A stretch of DNA of 64,000 nt, taken from Pantoea sp. Ap-967 (GTDB lineage: Bacteria; Pseudomonadota; Gammaproteobacteria; Pseudomonadales; Pseudomonadaceae). Where the stretch lies: positions 1-64,000 of the forward strand of contig NZ_VWXK01000005.1 in NCBI RefSeq assembly GCF_011752565.1. The letters run 5' to 3'. Shown piece by piece: positions 24,838 through 33,826 of the stretch (its first letter is position 1; every line of letters starts with the position of its first letter). The notes under the pieces were generated by a model. The model did no database searches. It had not been told where the DNA came from and saw nothing but the letters and a program-made list of their open reading frames with translations. Position numbers and translations under genes: made by a program.

Positions 24838-27168
24838 ATGAGCCAGGACCAACACATCAGGGACTACAAAGGCCCCGCCGCCGGCTGGGGGGCGCTCAAG
24901 AGCGTGACCAAGAGCTGGCTGGGCAGCGACAACGCCTTCAAGAACCTGCGGGCCATGCTCAAGACCAACCAGAACGGCGGTTTCGACTGCCCCGGTTGCG
25001 CCTGGGGCGAATCGCCGGAAAGCGACATGGTGAAGTTCTGCGAGAACGGCGCCAAGGCAGTGAACTGGGAAGCCACCGGCCGTTCGGTAGACCCGGCATT
25101 CTTCGCCAAGTACAGCGTCAGCGCGCTGAAGGACCAGACCGACTACTGGCTCGAATACCAGGGTCGCCTGACCCACCCGATGCGCTACGACGCCGCCACC
25201 GACCATTACGTGGAAACCACCTGGCAAGAGGCCTTCGAACTGGTGGCCAAGCACCTGCGCGCGCTTGAATCGCCCGATCAGGCTGAGTTCTACACCTCTG
25301 GCCGGGCCAGTAACGAGGCGGCGTTTCTCTACCAGCTGTTCGTGCGTGCCTACGGCACCAACAATTTCCCCGACTGCTCGAACATGTGCCACGAGGCCAG
25401 TGGCGCGGGCATGTCGGAAACCCTTGGGGTTGGCAAGGGCACCGTGGTGTTTCACGACCTGGAGCTGGCCGATGCCATCTTCGTGATCGGCCAGAACCCC
25501 GGCACCAACCACCCGCGCATGCTCGAACCGCTGCGCGAGGCGGTCAAGCGTGGGGCGCAGGTGGTGTGCTTCAACCCGCTCAAGGAACGTGGCCTGGAGC
25601 GCTTCCAGCACCCGCAGCACCCGTTCGAAATGCTCAGCAACGGCTCCGAACCCACCACCAACGCCTATTTCCGCCCGGCCCTGGGTGGGGACATGGCGGC
25701 CATGCGCGGCATCGCCAAGTTCCTGCTGCAATGGGAGCGCGAAGCCCAGGCCAAGGGTGAGCCGGCGGTGTTCGACCATGCCTTCATCGCCGAGCACACC
25801 AGTGGCGTCGATGACTACCTGAAGGCCGTGGACGCCACGTCCTGGGAGCACATCGTCAAGCAATCGGGCCTGACCCTGGCCGAGATCGAGCTGGCCGCGC
25901 GCATGTACCGCAAGGCCGAGCGGGTAATCATGTGCTGGGCCATGGGCGTTACCCAGCACCGCCATTCGGTGCCGACCGTGCAGGAGATCGTCAACCTGCA
26001 ACTGCTGCGTGGCAACGTTGGCAAACCGGGTGCCGGCCTGTCGCCGGTGCGCGGCCACAGCAACGTGCAGGGCGACCGCACCATGGGCATCGACGAGAAG
26101 CCCAAGGCGGCGCTGCTCGATGCCATCGAGAAACGCTTCCAGTTCCGTGTGCCGCGTGCCCATGGGCACAACGCAGTGCTGGCGATCAAGGCCATGGAGG
26201 AAGGCCGGGCCAAGGTGTTCATCGGCCTTGGCGGCAACTTCGCCCAGGCCACCCCTGACACCCCGCGTACCCATGCCGCCTTGCAGAACTGCGCGCTGAC
26301 CGTGCAGATTTCCACCAAGCTCAACCGCTCGCACCTGGTGACAGGCCGCGATGCGTTGATTCTGCCGTGCCTGGGCCGTACCGAGATCGACCTGCAGGAA
26401 GAAGGGCCGCAAGGGGTGACCGTGGAGGACACCTTCAGCATGGTGCACATCTCCAACGGCCAGCTACGCCCGCGTTCGCCGCACATGCGCTCGGAGCCGT
26501 GGATCATCGCCGGCATGGCCAAGGCCACCTTGGGCAACCAGCCGATCGACTGGGAGTATGCGGTTGCCGACTACAACCGGATTCGCAGCATGATCGCTGA
26601 CGTTATCCCCGGTTTCGCCAATTTCAATGAACGCCTGCAGCACCCGGGTGGCTTCCACCTGGGCAACAACGCCGCCGAGCGCAATTTCCGCACGGCCACC
26701 GGCAAGGCGCGTTTCATGCCCCATGCGCTGCCCGAGGAGCTGGTCAACGCCAAGGTGCTGGCGCGCGGTGACAAGCCGGACCTGATCCTGCAGACCATGC
26801 GCTCCCACGACCAGTACAACACCACCTTGTACGGCCTGGACGACCGTTATCGCGGGGTGTTCGGCCTGCGTGAAGTGGTGTTCGTCAGCGAGGCCGACAT
26901 TCGCCGGCTCGGCTTCGAGCCGGGCGAGCATGTGGACTTGGTGTCGTTGTGGGAAGACGGCGTGGAACGCCGGGTGTCAGGGTTCCGCCTGGTGCCCTAC
27001 GACATTCCGGATGGGCAGGCAGCGGCGTACTACCCGGAAACTAACCCACTGGTGCCGTTGGAAAGCTATGGCGAAGGCACCTACACGCCGACCTCGAAGT
27101 TCGTGGCCATCAGGTTGGAGAAGGCCAAGGCTGGGAACCGGATTGCGGCGGTGCTGGCTTCCGATTGA
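24838..27168 (+). CDS. FdhF/YdeP-family molybdopterin oxidoreductase
   Basis: 776-residue bis-MGD oxidoreductase of the YdeP/FdhF-like group. Domains: N-terminal CPGC (FDCPGCAWGE) and KFCENG cysteines, a molybdopterin core (EFYTSGRASNEAAFLYQLF, then NNFPDCSNMCHEASG, GQNPGTNHPRMLEPL) and a C-terminal MGD-binding domain (MRSHDQYNTTLYG). In this group the catalytic selenocysteine/cysteine of true formate dehydrogenases is replaced; here the usual position reads CHEASG. E. coli YdeP contributes to acid resistance; the substrate is unknown. SD GTGAGGA precedes the ATG at 24838. Linkage to moaA and moaB supports a dedicated cofactor supply. Confidence 0.9.
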   Translation: MSQDQHIRDYKGPAAGWGALKSVTKSWLGSDNAFKNLRAMLKTNQNGGFDCPGCAWGESPESDMVKFCENGAKAVNWEATGRSVDPAFFAKYSVSALKDQTDYWLEYQGRLTHPMRYDAATDHYVETTWQEAFELVAKHLRALESPDQAEFYTSGRASNEAAFLYQLFVRAYGTNNFPDCSNMCHEASGAGMSETLGVGKGTVVFHDLELADAIFVIGQNPGTNHPRMLEPLREAVKRGAQVVCFNPLKERGLERFQHPQHPFEMLSNGSEPTTNAYFRPALGGDMAAMRGIAKFLLQWEREAQAKGEPAVFDHAFIAEHTSGVDDYLKAVDATSWEHIVKQSGLTLAEIELAARMYRKAERVIMCWAMGVTQHRHSVPTVQEIVNLQLLRGNVGKPGAGLSPVRGHSNVQGDRTMGIDEKPKAALLDAIEKRFQFRVPRAHGHNAVLAIKAMEEGRAKVFIGLGGNFAQATPDTPRTHAALQNCALTVQISTKLNRSHLVTGRDALILPCLGRTEIDLQEEGPQGVTVEDTFSMVHISNGQLRPRSPHMRSEPWIIAGMAKATLGNQPIDWEYAVADYNRIRSMIADVIPGFANFNERLQHPGGFHLGNNAAERNFRTATGKARFMPHALPEELVNAKVLARGDKPDLILQTMRSHDQYNTTLYGLDDRYRGVFGLREVVFVSEADIRRLGFEPGEHVDLVSLWEDGVERRVSGFRLVPYDIPDGQAAAYYPETNPLVPLESYGEGTYTPTSKFVAIRLEKAKAGNRIAAVLASD

Positions 27169-27179
27169 TGGGTTGCCTG

Positions 27180-27265
27180 TGCCGGCCTATTCGCGAGCTT
27201 TGCTCGCTCCTACCAGAGAAATGCGGCCCCTGTAGGAGCGAGCAAAGCTCGCGAAGAGGCCCCAC
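27180..27265. repeat. REPIN, type B
   Basis: Inverted units with core TCGCGAGCTTTGCTCGCTCC and complement, between the convergent molybdoenzyme and Lrp-family genes. Confidence 0.9.
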
Positions 27266-27270
27266 ACCGA

Positions 27271-27732
27271 TCAGGCCCGATGCACCGGCAAGGCCGTGGT
27301 GTACTTCATCTGTTCCATGGCAAAACTGGACGTAATGTTCGACAACCCCTCGGTAGAGGTAATCAGCTTCTTGTAGAAGCGGTCGTACGCCGCGATATCA
27401 CCCACCACCACCCGCAACATGTAGTCCCAGTCCCCGGACATGCGGTAGAACTCCATCACCTCCTCGAACCCCTTGACCGTCTGTGCGAACTGCTCAAGCC
27501 AGGCGCTGTCGTGGCGCTGGGTCTTGAGCTGGACGAACACGGTCAGCCCCAGCCCCAGGCGCTCGGGGTCCAGCAGTGCGACGCGGCCTATGATGTAGCC
27601 TTCCTCTTCCAGGCGCTTGACCCGTTTCCAGCAGGGTGTGGTCGACAGGTTCACCGCTTCGGCAAGGTCCTTGAGGGACATGGCCGCGTCACGCTGCAGC
27701 AGGCTGAGAATATGCTGGTCGAAACTGTCCAT
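27271..27732 (-). CDS. Lrp/AsnC-family regulator
   Basis: 153 residues. N-terminal HTH (DQHILSLLQRDAAMSLKDLAEAVNL, then STTPCWKRVKRLEEEGYI) and a C-terminal RAM/ligand domain (GDWDYMLRVVVGDIAAYDRFY). It is divergent from a PLP-dependent sulfur-amino-acid enzyme and probably activates it in response to an amino acid, as MdeR and DecR-type Lrp proteins do. The ATG at 27732 gives the family start; the ORF upstream of it runs through the control region. Confidence 0.9.
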   Translation of the reverse strand: MDSFDQHILSLLQRDAAMSLKDLAEAVNLSTTPCWKRVKRLEEEGYIIGRVALLDPERLGLGLTVFVQLKTQRHDSAWLEQFAQTVKGFEEVMEFYRMSGDWDYMLRVVVGDIAAYDRFYKKLITSTEGLSNITSSFAMEQMKYTTALPVHRA

Positions 27733-27750
27733 GGGGCGGGTAACCTGCGA

Positions 27751-27793
27751 GAAAAATTTTCCCCAGATTACCCCACGGCCAGGAAAATTTCCC
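27751..27793. promoter_or_regulatory. Two AT-rich palindromes, candidate Lrp sites
   Basis: GAAAAATTTTCCC (27751-27763) and GGAAAATTTCCC (27782-27793) are two near-palindromes whose centres are 31 bases apart, about three helical turns. They lie in the 136-base gap between the Lrp gene and the lyase gene, in otherwise GC-rich DNA. Confidence 0.6.
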
Positions 27794-27868
27794 GCAGGGT
27801 GCCGGCATTGCTGCCGCGCCCGGTTGTTGCCATAGTGGCAGGCTTGAATCCTGCCAATAGGCCCGACC

Positions 27869-29041
27869 ATGTCCGACAAGCCGCGTAGTTTCGCCACCCG
27901 TACCATTCACGCCGGCGATCAGTTCAGCGTCGCCGACAACGCCATCTTCCCGCCCATCTACACCGCCAGTTCCTACGTCAAGCGCAGCCTCGACGACCAC
28001 CCCGACTACGCCTACAGCCGTGTCGGCAACCCGACCCGGCACGCCTACGAAAGCTGCGTGGCAGCGCTGGAGGAGGGCGTGGGTGCAGTGGCGTGTGCTT
28101 CGGGGGTGAACGCCACCGCCACGGTGCTCGAATTGCTGCCCAAGGATGCCCATGTGGTGGTGATGAACGGCGTCTACGGCGGCACCTTCCGCATCCTGGA
28201 AGACTTCCGTGGGCACACCTCGGGCCTGACCACCACCTATGTCGACCTCAACGACATCGCCGCGGTGGCGGCGGCCATCAGGCCGGAAACCCAGCTGATC
28301 TGGATCGAATCGCCGACCAACCCGCTGCTGCACCTGGTGGATATCAAGGCGGTGTGCGACCTGGCCCGTGCCCGCGGCATCCTGACCTGTATCGACAACA
28401 CCTTCTGCTCACCGTGGAACCAGCGCCCGATCACCCTCGGCGTGGACCTGGTGATGCACTCGGCCAGCAAGTACATCGGCGGCCACTCCGACCTCACCGG
28501 CGGGGTGGTGGTAGCGGCCAGCGAGGCCCTGCACAAGCGCCTGCGCCGCATCAGCATGGCGGTGGGCGCCATTCAGGGGCCGTTCGACTGCTACCTGGCC
28601 CTGCGCGGGCTGAAGACTCTGGACGTGCGCATGGAGCGCCAGTGCGCCAATGCACTGCAGGTGGCGCGTTTTCTCGAAAGCCACCCGCAAGTCGAGCAGG
28701 TGTTCTACCCGGGGCTGGAAAGCCATCCGCAGCATGCGCTGTGCAAGCGGCAGATGCGCAGTGGCGGCGCGGTGGTGGCGATGAAGATCAAGGGCGGTGA
28801 CCGTGCGGCGCTGAACCGGCTGGTGGAAGCGCTGCAGATCTTCGTGCTGGCCGACTCGCTGGGCGGGGTGGAGAGCATGATCAACCACTCCTGGAGCATG
28901 TCGCACAATTCCTTGAGCCCGGCGCAGAAAGGCGAGATGGGAATCAGCGAGAACCTGTTGCGGTTGTCGGTGGGGATCGAGGATTACCGTGACCTGATCG
29001 AAGACCTGGACGGGGCGCTCAAGGCTTCGGCGGCGGTGTAG
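27869..29041 (+). CDS. Cystathionine gamma-synthase / gamma-lyase family PLP enzyme
   Basis: 390 residues of the Cys/Met-metabolism PLP family (fold type I). The PLP lysine is K201 (HSASKYIGGHSD), Y48/R51 lie in the YSRVGNPT block, the PLP-stacking Tyr is in GVYGGTF, and the C-terminal LGGVESMINHSWSMSH motif is present. It could be cystathionine gamma-synthase, gamma-lyase or a methionine gamma-lyase-like degradative enzyme; the divergent Lrp gene favours a catabolic role (inference). Confidence 0.85.
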   Translation: MSDKPRSFATRTIHAGDQFSVADNAIFPPIYTASSYVKRSLDDHPDYAYSRVGNPTRHAYESCVAALEEGVGAVACASGVNATATVLELLPKDAHVVVMNGVYGGTFRILEDFRGHTSGLTTTYVDLNDIAAVAAAIRPETQLIWIESPTNPLLHLVDIKAVCDLARARGILTCIDNTFCSPWNQRPITLGVDLVMHSASKYIGGHSDLTGGVVVAASEALHKRLRRISMAVGAIQGPFDCYLALRGLKTLDVRMERQCANALQVARFLESHPQVEQVFYPGLESHPQHALCKRQMRSGGAVVAMKIKGGDRAALNRLVEALQIFVLADSLGGVESMINHSWSMSHNSLSPAQKGEMGISENLLRLSVGIEDYRDLIEDLDGALKASAAV

Positions 29042-29047
29042 CGGCTA

Positions 29048-29128
29048 CCGGCCTCATCGCGAGCTTTGCTCGCTCCTACCAGGGATCGCCATCCCCCGTA
29101 GGAGCGAGCAAAGCTCGCGAAGCGGCCA
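29048..29128. repeat. REPIN, type B
   Basis: Inverted units with core TCGCGAGCTTTGCTCGCTCC between the convergent lyase and YdcH-like genes. Confidence 0.9.
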
Positions 29129-29148
29129 GTCCATTCGATAGCGATCTA

Positions 29149-29385
29149 TCAGGCCTTGGGCGGATGAATAATTCGCTCGATCTTGTCCTTGAGCAGCAAC
29201 CTTTCCTTGCGCAGGCGGTTCACCGCCTCGTCATTGGTGCCATTGGCCTCGGCGGCCAGCACCTCCTTGTCCTTGGTGTTGTATTCCTTGTGCAGCTTGT
29301 GCAGGTCCTGGTCCTTGTCAATGAGCGCCTGGAATGCGTCAGCGGTAATGTGCAGGTCAGCGAGCAGATCGTGCGGAACTGGCAT
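29149..29385 (-). CDS. YdcH-family (DUF465) small coiled-coil protein
   Basis: 78 residues, highly charged and helical, with the YdcH/DUF465 pattern LHKEYNTKDKEV ... RLRKERLLLKDKIERII. Function in bacteria is unknown. SD GAGGTGAAG is well placed before the ATG. It is monocistronic. Confidence 0.85.
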   Translation of the reverse strand: MPVPHDLLADLHITADAFQALIDKDQDLHKLHKEYNTKDKEVLAAEANGTNDEAVNRLRKERLLLKDKIERIIHPPKA

Positions 29386-29575
29386 TTCTTCACCTCTGTC
29401 AGGGTAGTCGGTTAGGTCCTGACCTTTGAGGATAGCCGCCTTTGCGCAGGTCGGCGCGGCTGAACGGCGGCTGAATGAAGTTTAATTAATTGTGAAAAAT
29501 AGCCCGGCTCACGAATTTGTTGGCGTCTTTTTCACAAAAAATTCATGGTGGCCTTTCTAGAGTTCGGCCAACTTT

Positions 29576-29600
29576 CCCACGGTGTTTTCAACGCCGTGGG
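29576..29600 (+). other. Hairpin in the eptA 5' region
   Basis: CCCACGG and CCGTGGG form a seven-base stem around an 11-base loop, 29 bases before the eptA ATG. There is no T run after it. The roughly 190 bases upstream are unusually AT-rich for this genome and include TTAATTAATTGTGAAAAA, so a regulated promoter is likely, but no known box (PhoP, PmrA, ColR) could be assigned with confidence. Confidence 0.45.
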
Positions 29601-29629
29601 TTGATAATGACTCTTGATTGCGAACACCG

Positions 29630-31267
29630 ATGCTCAACTTCAAATCCCTGCGGACTGAATGGGTCACGCTGCTGGCCAGCCTTTACCTGCTGCTTGGCTT
29701 CAACATGTTCCTCTGGGAGCACCTGCAAGAAGTGGTGCCGCCTGGCCTGACCGGCCTGTGGCTGAGCCTGGCGTTCGCTGCACTGATGTTGTTCGCCTTC
29801 AACCTGGTGCTCACCCTGGTTGCCTTCCGTTATGTACTCAAACCCATATTGATCGTGTTGTTCATGAGTGGTGCCGGCGCCGCTTACTTCATGAACCAAT
29901 ATGGCGTACTTATTGATGCCGGCATGTTCCGCAACATGGCCGAAACCAATGTTTCGGAAGTCCGCGACTTGATGTCGTTGAAGTTTGCCGCGTATATCCT
30001 GCTGCTCGGTGTCGTGCCCTCGGTATTGTTGTGGAAAGCGCCCATCGCCTACCGCGCCTGGCACCGCGAGCTGCTGGGCAAGCTGGTGGTCAGCGGCGCC
30101 TGCGTGGTGGCCCTGGGCTCGGTGGCGCTGGTCAACTACCAGGGCCTGTCCTCGCTGTTTCGCAACCACCACGAACTGCGCCTGATGCTCACCCCGAGCA
30201 ATATCGTCGGTGCCTCCATCGGCTATATCAACGAACGTGTCGGCACCGCCGCCCGCCCGTTCCAGAGTTACGGCGAAGATGCCCGGCGCGATGTGGCCTG
30301 GCAGAAACACGAGCGCAAGTCGCTCACCGTGCTGGTAGTGGGTGAAAGTGCCCGGGCGGACCACTTCGGCGTGCTCGGCTACGACCGCGACACCACCCCA
30401 AACCTGGCCAGGCAACAAGGTTTGCTGAGTTTTTCCGACGTGCATTCTTGCGGTACTGAAACCGCTGTGTCGGTGCCTTGCATGTTCTCTGGCATGAAGC
30501 GCAAGGACTACGACGCCCGGGTGGCGAAGAACCGCGAAGGGCTGCTGGACATCCTCCAGCGGGCGGGCCTGCAGGTGCAGTGGCGGGACAACCAGGCCGG
30601 CTGCAAGGGCACCTGCGACCGCGTGCAGTTCGTCGACGTGAGCAACCTCAAGGACCCACAGCTGTGCGCCAGTGGCGAGTGCCACGATGAAATCCTGCTG
30701 CAGGGCCTGGCCGAACTGATCGACAACCTCGACCAGGACACCGTGCTGGTGCTGCACCAAATGGGCAGCCATGGCCCCGAATACTTCAAGCGCTACCCAC
30801 GCGGCAGCGAGCGCTTCACCCCGGTGTGCCAGAGCAATGCGCTGAACCAGTGCACCGAGCAGGAGATCATCAACGGCTACGACAACACCCTGGCCTATAC
30901 CGACAAGGTGCTGTCTTCGCTGATCGACACCCTGCGCAGCAAGCAGGACAAGGTCGACACGGCCATGGTCTACCTGTCCGACCACGGCGAGTCGCTGGGT
31001 GAGTACAACCTGTTCCTGCACGGCACCCCTTATGCCATCGCCCCCGAGCAGCAGAAGCACGTGCCGTTGCTGGCCTGGTTCTCCGACAACTACAAGGAGG
31101 ACTTTGGCGTCGACACCGACTGCCTGGCCAAGCTCAGCGATGCACCGCTGTCGCAAGACAACCTGTTCCACTCGATGCTGGGCCTGTTGCAGGTGCACAC
31201 CGAGGTTTACCAGCAATCGCTGGACCTGTTTGCCAGTTGCCGGCCCTGGCTGACCGCCAAGCGCTGA
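29630..31267 (+). CDS. eptA: Lipid A phosphoethanolamine transferase
   Basis: 545-residue inner-membrane enzyme that adds phosphoethanolamine from phosphatidylethanolamine to lipid A, reducing its negative charge. Five N-terminal membrane segments (about 12-160) precede a periplasmic alkaline-phosphatase-like domain. Metal/catalytic residues visible: E239 (VVGESARADHFG), T278 nucleophile in CGTETAVSVPC (disulfide C274-C284), and the SDHGESLGE block. The ATG at 29630 is preferred over the upstream TTG. It is a chromosomal family member that resembles the MCR/EptA fold, not an acquired mcr gene. Confidence 0.92.
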   Translation: MLNFKSLRTEWVTLLASLYLLLGFNMFLWEHLQEVVPPGLTGLWLSLAFAALMLFAFNLVLTLVAFRYVLKPILIVLFMSGAGAAYFMNQYGVLIDAGMFRNMAETNVSEVRDLMSLKFAAYILLLGVVPSVLLWKAPIAYRAWHRELLGKLVVSGACVVALGSVALVNYQGLSSLFRNHHELRLMLTPSNIVGASIGYINERVGTAARPFQSYGEDARRDVAWQKHERKSLTVLVVGESARADHFGVLGYDRDTTPNLARQQGLLSFSDVHSCGTETAVSVPCMFSGMKRKDYDARVAKNREGLLDILQRAGLQVQWRDNQAGCKGTCDRVQFVDVSNLKDPQLCASGECHDEILLQGLAELIDNLDQDTVLVLHQMGSHGPEYFKRYPRGSERFTPVCQSNALNQCTEQEIINGYDNTLAYTDKVLSSLIDTLRSKQDKVDTAMVYLSDHGESLGEYNLFLHGTPYAIAPEQQKHVPLLAWFSDNYKEDFGVDTDCLAKLSDAPLSQDNLFHSMLGLLQVHTEVYQQSLDLFASCRPWLTAKR

Positions 31268-31355
31268 GCCGTTCATCCATTGCAGGGATGGCGCAGGTTT
31301 CACCAGCAGGGCCCGCGCCGTATATACTGCGCGCCAATGTTAGTGGGAGAGCCTC

Positions 31356-32489
31356 GTGGCCATCGAAATTCACTGGATCCGTGACGACCAGACCCTGGCC
31401 GATCACTGCCGTACGTGGCGCGAACTGCCCTTCGTAGCGCTCGACACCGAGTTCATGCGGGTCGACACCTTCTACCCCAAGGCCGGCCTGGTACAGGTCG
31501 GCGACGGCCAGCGGGCCTTTCTCATCGACCCGTTGCTGATCCGCAACTGGCAGCCGCTGGGCGAGCTGCTGGAGGACAGCGGCGTGGTCAAGGTGCTGCA
31601 TGCCTGCAGCGAAGACCTCGAAGTGCTGCTGCGCCTGACCGGCAAGTTGCCGCAGCCGCTGTTCGACACGCAGTTGGCCGGCGGCTACCTGAACCTGGGC
31701 TTCTCCATGGGCTATTCGCGCCTGGTGCAGGAAGTGCTGGGCATCGAGCTGCCCAAGGGCGAAACCCGCTCCGACTGGCTGCAACGCCCGCTGTCGGACA
31801 CCCAGGTGAGCTACGCCGCCGAGGATGCCGTGCACCTGGCCGAGCTGTTCACCGCCCTGCGCCCGCGGCTGTCGGACGACAAGTACGCCTGGGTGCTGGA
31901 AGACGGCGCCGAACTGGTGGCCGCACTGCGCCGCGAAGTGGAACCCGAAACCCTGTACCGCGACGTCAAGCTGGCCTGGAAGCTCGGCCGCCAGCAGCTG
32001 GCGGTGCTGCGCGAACTGTGCGCCTGGCGCGAGCGTGAAGCGCGCAGCCGCGACGTGCCGCGCAACCGCATCCTCAAGGAACACTCGCTGTGGCCCATGG
32101 CCAAGGGCCAGCCGGATAACCTTTCGGCGCTGGCCAAGATCGAAGACATGCACCCGCGCACCATCCGCCAGGACGGCGCCTTCCTGCTTGAGCTGATCAA
32201 GCGTGCCGCCAGCCTGCCGCCGGAGCAATGGCCCGCGCCGCTGCCCGAGCCGCTGCCGATCGAGGCCGCCGGTATCCTCAAGCGCCTGCGTGCCATCGGC
32301 CAGGCCGAAGGCGAGCGCCTAGGCATAGCCCCTGAGCTGATGCTGCGCAAGAAAGCCCTGGAAGCCCTGCTCAAGAGCGGCTACCCCAACGGCCCCTATC
32401 AACTGCCCGATGCACTGCGCGGCTGGCGCCGCGAGCGCATGGGCCAGGCCCTGCTCGATGACCTGGCAGGTGCCGGAGACAAACCATGA
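31356..32489 (+). CDS. rnd: Ribonuclease D
   Basis: 377-residue 3'-5' exoribonuclease for tRNA and small RNA maturation. DEDDy residues are visible: D30/E32 ([13 protein letters not shown]), D in [11 protein letters not shown], and Y/D in [15 protein letters not shown]; an HRDC domain follows (about 210-290: LKLAWKL... [18 protein letters not shown]). GTG start with SD GGGAGAG. It overlaps ycgL by four bases. Confidence 0.95.
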   Translation: MAIEIHWIRDDQTLADHCRTWRELPFVALDTEFMRVDTFYPKAGLVQVGDGQRAFLIDPLLIRNWQPLGELLEDSGVVKVLHACSEDLEVLLRLTGKLPQPLFDTQLAGGYLNLGFSMGYSRLVQEVLGIELPKGETRSDWLQRPLSDTQVSYAAEDAVHLAELFTALRPRLSDDKYAWVLEDGAELVAALRREVEPETLYRDVKLAWKLGRQQLAVLRELCAWREREARSRDVPRNRILKEHSLWPMAKGQPDNLSALAKIEDMHPRTIRQDGAFLLELIKRAASLPPEQWPAPLPEPLPIEAAGILKRLRAIGQAEGERLGIAPELMLRKKALEALLKSGYPNGPYQLPDALRGWRRERMGQALLDDLAGAGDKP

Positions 32490-32779
32490 AACGCATTTGC
32501 TCGATCTACAAGAGCCCCCGCAAGAACGAAATGTACCTCTACGTGCTCAAGGCCGATGGCCTGGAGCGGGTGCCCGAAGGCCTGCTGCCGTTCTTCGGCA
32601 CCCCCGTGCACGCCTTCGACCTGGTGCTCAGCCCCGAGCGCAAGCTGGCCCGCGAGGACATCAACAAGGTCCTGGAAAACCTCGACAACCAGGGTTACCA
32701 CCTGCAGATGCCGCCGCCGGACGACGATTACATCGAGCACCTGCCCGAAGAGCTCCTGCGCCGTAACGACCCGGCCTGA
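32486..32779 (+). CDS. ycgL: YcgL domain protein
   Basis: 97-residue YcgL/DUF709 protein ([19 protein letters not shown], then [25 protein letters not shown]). Function is not established; it almost always follows rnd in gammaproteobacteria. Its ATG overlaps the rnd TGA (ATGA), which indicates coupled translation. Confidence 0.92.
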   Translation: MKRICSIYKSPRKNEMYLYVLKADGLERVPEGLLPFFGTPVHAFDLVLSPERKLAREDINKVLENLDNQGYHLQMPPPDDDYIEHLPEELLRRNDPA

Positions 32780-32781
32780 CC

Positions 32782-33714
32782 ATGCGCGTACTGATCGCTG
32801 AGCATGACCATGCCCGCTACGCCGAGCTGCTGGGCGTGGCGGCGCCCGAGCTGAGCATCCTGACCAGCGGCGACTCGGCCGAACTGGCGCGCCTGGCCCC
32901 CCAGTGTGAGGTCTGGTTGGGCCAGCCCGACTTGCTGGCCAGCCTGTTGCGCCAGGGCCACAAGCCGCAGTGGATGCAGTCGACCTGGGCCGGGATCACG
33001 CCGTTGCTGGCCCAGGGCTTGCCGCGTGATTACCGCCTGACCCGTGCGGTGGGCATCTTCGGCCAGGTGATGGCCGAGTACATGCTCACCTACATGCTTG
33101 GCCACGAGCGCGAGGTGTTGTCGCGCCTGGTGAGCCAGGTGGAGCGGCGCTGGGACGAGCGGCCTGGGCGCAGCCTGGAAGGGCGCAAGGTGCTGATCGT
33201 CGGCACCGGCGATATCGGCCAGCGGGTCGCCGAATTCCTCGTGCCGTTCGGCGTGACCCTGTATGGCGTTGCCAGCAGTGCCCGCGAGCAGGCACCGTTC
33301 GTTGAGGTGGCGGGGCTGGCGGACTTGCCGCGGTTGGTTGGGCAGGTGGACTACGTGCTGAACCTGCTGCCCGATACCCCGGCTACCCACGACCTGTATG
33401 ACGCGGCGCTGTTCCAGCGCTTCCGGCCCACGGCGTTGTTCATCAATGCCGGGCGCGGGGTGGCGGTGGTCGATGCCGACCTGGTCGAGGCGCTCAAGCA
33501 AGGGCACCTGGCGGGCGCGGTGATCGATGTGTGCCGGCAGGAGCCATTGCCCCAGCGGCATCCGTTCTGGACCGCCTGGGGGCTGTTGCTGACCGGGCAC
33601 AGCTCGGCGCCGACCTCGCCGGCGGCGATGGTGCGGTTGTTTGCTGAAAATGTGCGGGCGTATGGGGCGGGGCAGGGGTTGCGGGGCGAGGTCGATTTCG
33701 ACCGGGGGTATTGA
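32782..33714 (+). CDS. D-2-hydroxyacid dehydrogenase (GhrA/glyoxylate reductase-like)
   Basis: 310 residues of the D-isomer 2-hydroxyacid dehydrogenase family. NAD-binding GTGDIGQRVAEFL, catalytic region INAGRGVAVVD, DVCRQEPLP and LLTGHSSAPTSP (catalytic His). It starts two bases after ycgL, so it is in the rnd operon. Likely reduces glyoxylate/hydroxypyruvate or similar 2-oxoacids; substrate is not fixed. Confidence 0.88.
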   Translation: MRVLIAEHDHARYAELLGVAAPELSILTSGDSAELARLAPQCEVWLGQPDLLASLLRQGHKPQWMQSTWAGITPLLAQGLPRDYRLTRAVGIFGQVMAEYMLTYMLGHEREVLSRLVSQVERRWDERPGRSLEGRKVLIVGTGDIGQRVAEFLVPFGVTLYGVASSAREQAPFVEVAGLADLPRLVGQVDYVLNLLPDTPATHDLYDAALFQRFRPTALFINAGRGVAVVDADLVEALKQGHLAGAVIDVCRQEPLPQRHPFWTAWGLLLTGHSSAPTSPAAMVRLFAENVRAYGAGQGLRGEVDFDRGY

Positions 33715-33727
33715 TTGGTTTTACCTG

Positions 33728-33810
33728 GGCCGGCCTCTTCGCGGGGCAAGCCCGCTCCTACAGGTATCGCAACCCTTGTAGGAGCGGGCTTGCCCCGCGA
33801 AAGGGCCGGC
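33728..33810. repeat. REPIN
   Basis: Inverted type-A REP units with GGCCGGCC-type ends between the convergent dehydrogenase and nitroreductase genes. Confidence 0.92.
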
Positions 33811-33826
33811 CCCGGCAATACAACCC

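Noticed and set aside
24754..26448. A 564-codon open frame opposite the molybdoenzyme
   Set aside because: Antisense shadow; composition again rich in His, Gly, Val and Ala.
24838..27168. True formate dehydrogenase with selenocysteine
   Set aside because: No in-frame TGA is used and the motif cysteine/selenocysteine of FdhF is not seen; the sequence fits the YdeP-like group.
29630..31267. Acquired mcr-type colistin resistance gene
   Set aside because: No mobile element adjoins it, codon use resembles the neighbours, and chromosomal eptA is usual in Pseudomonas.
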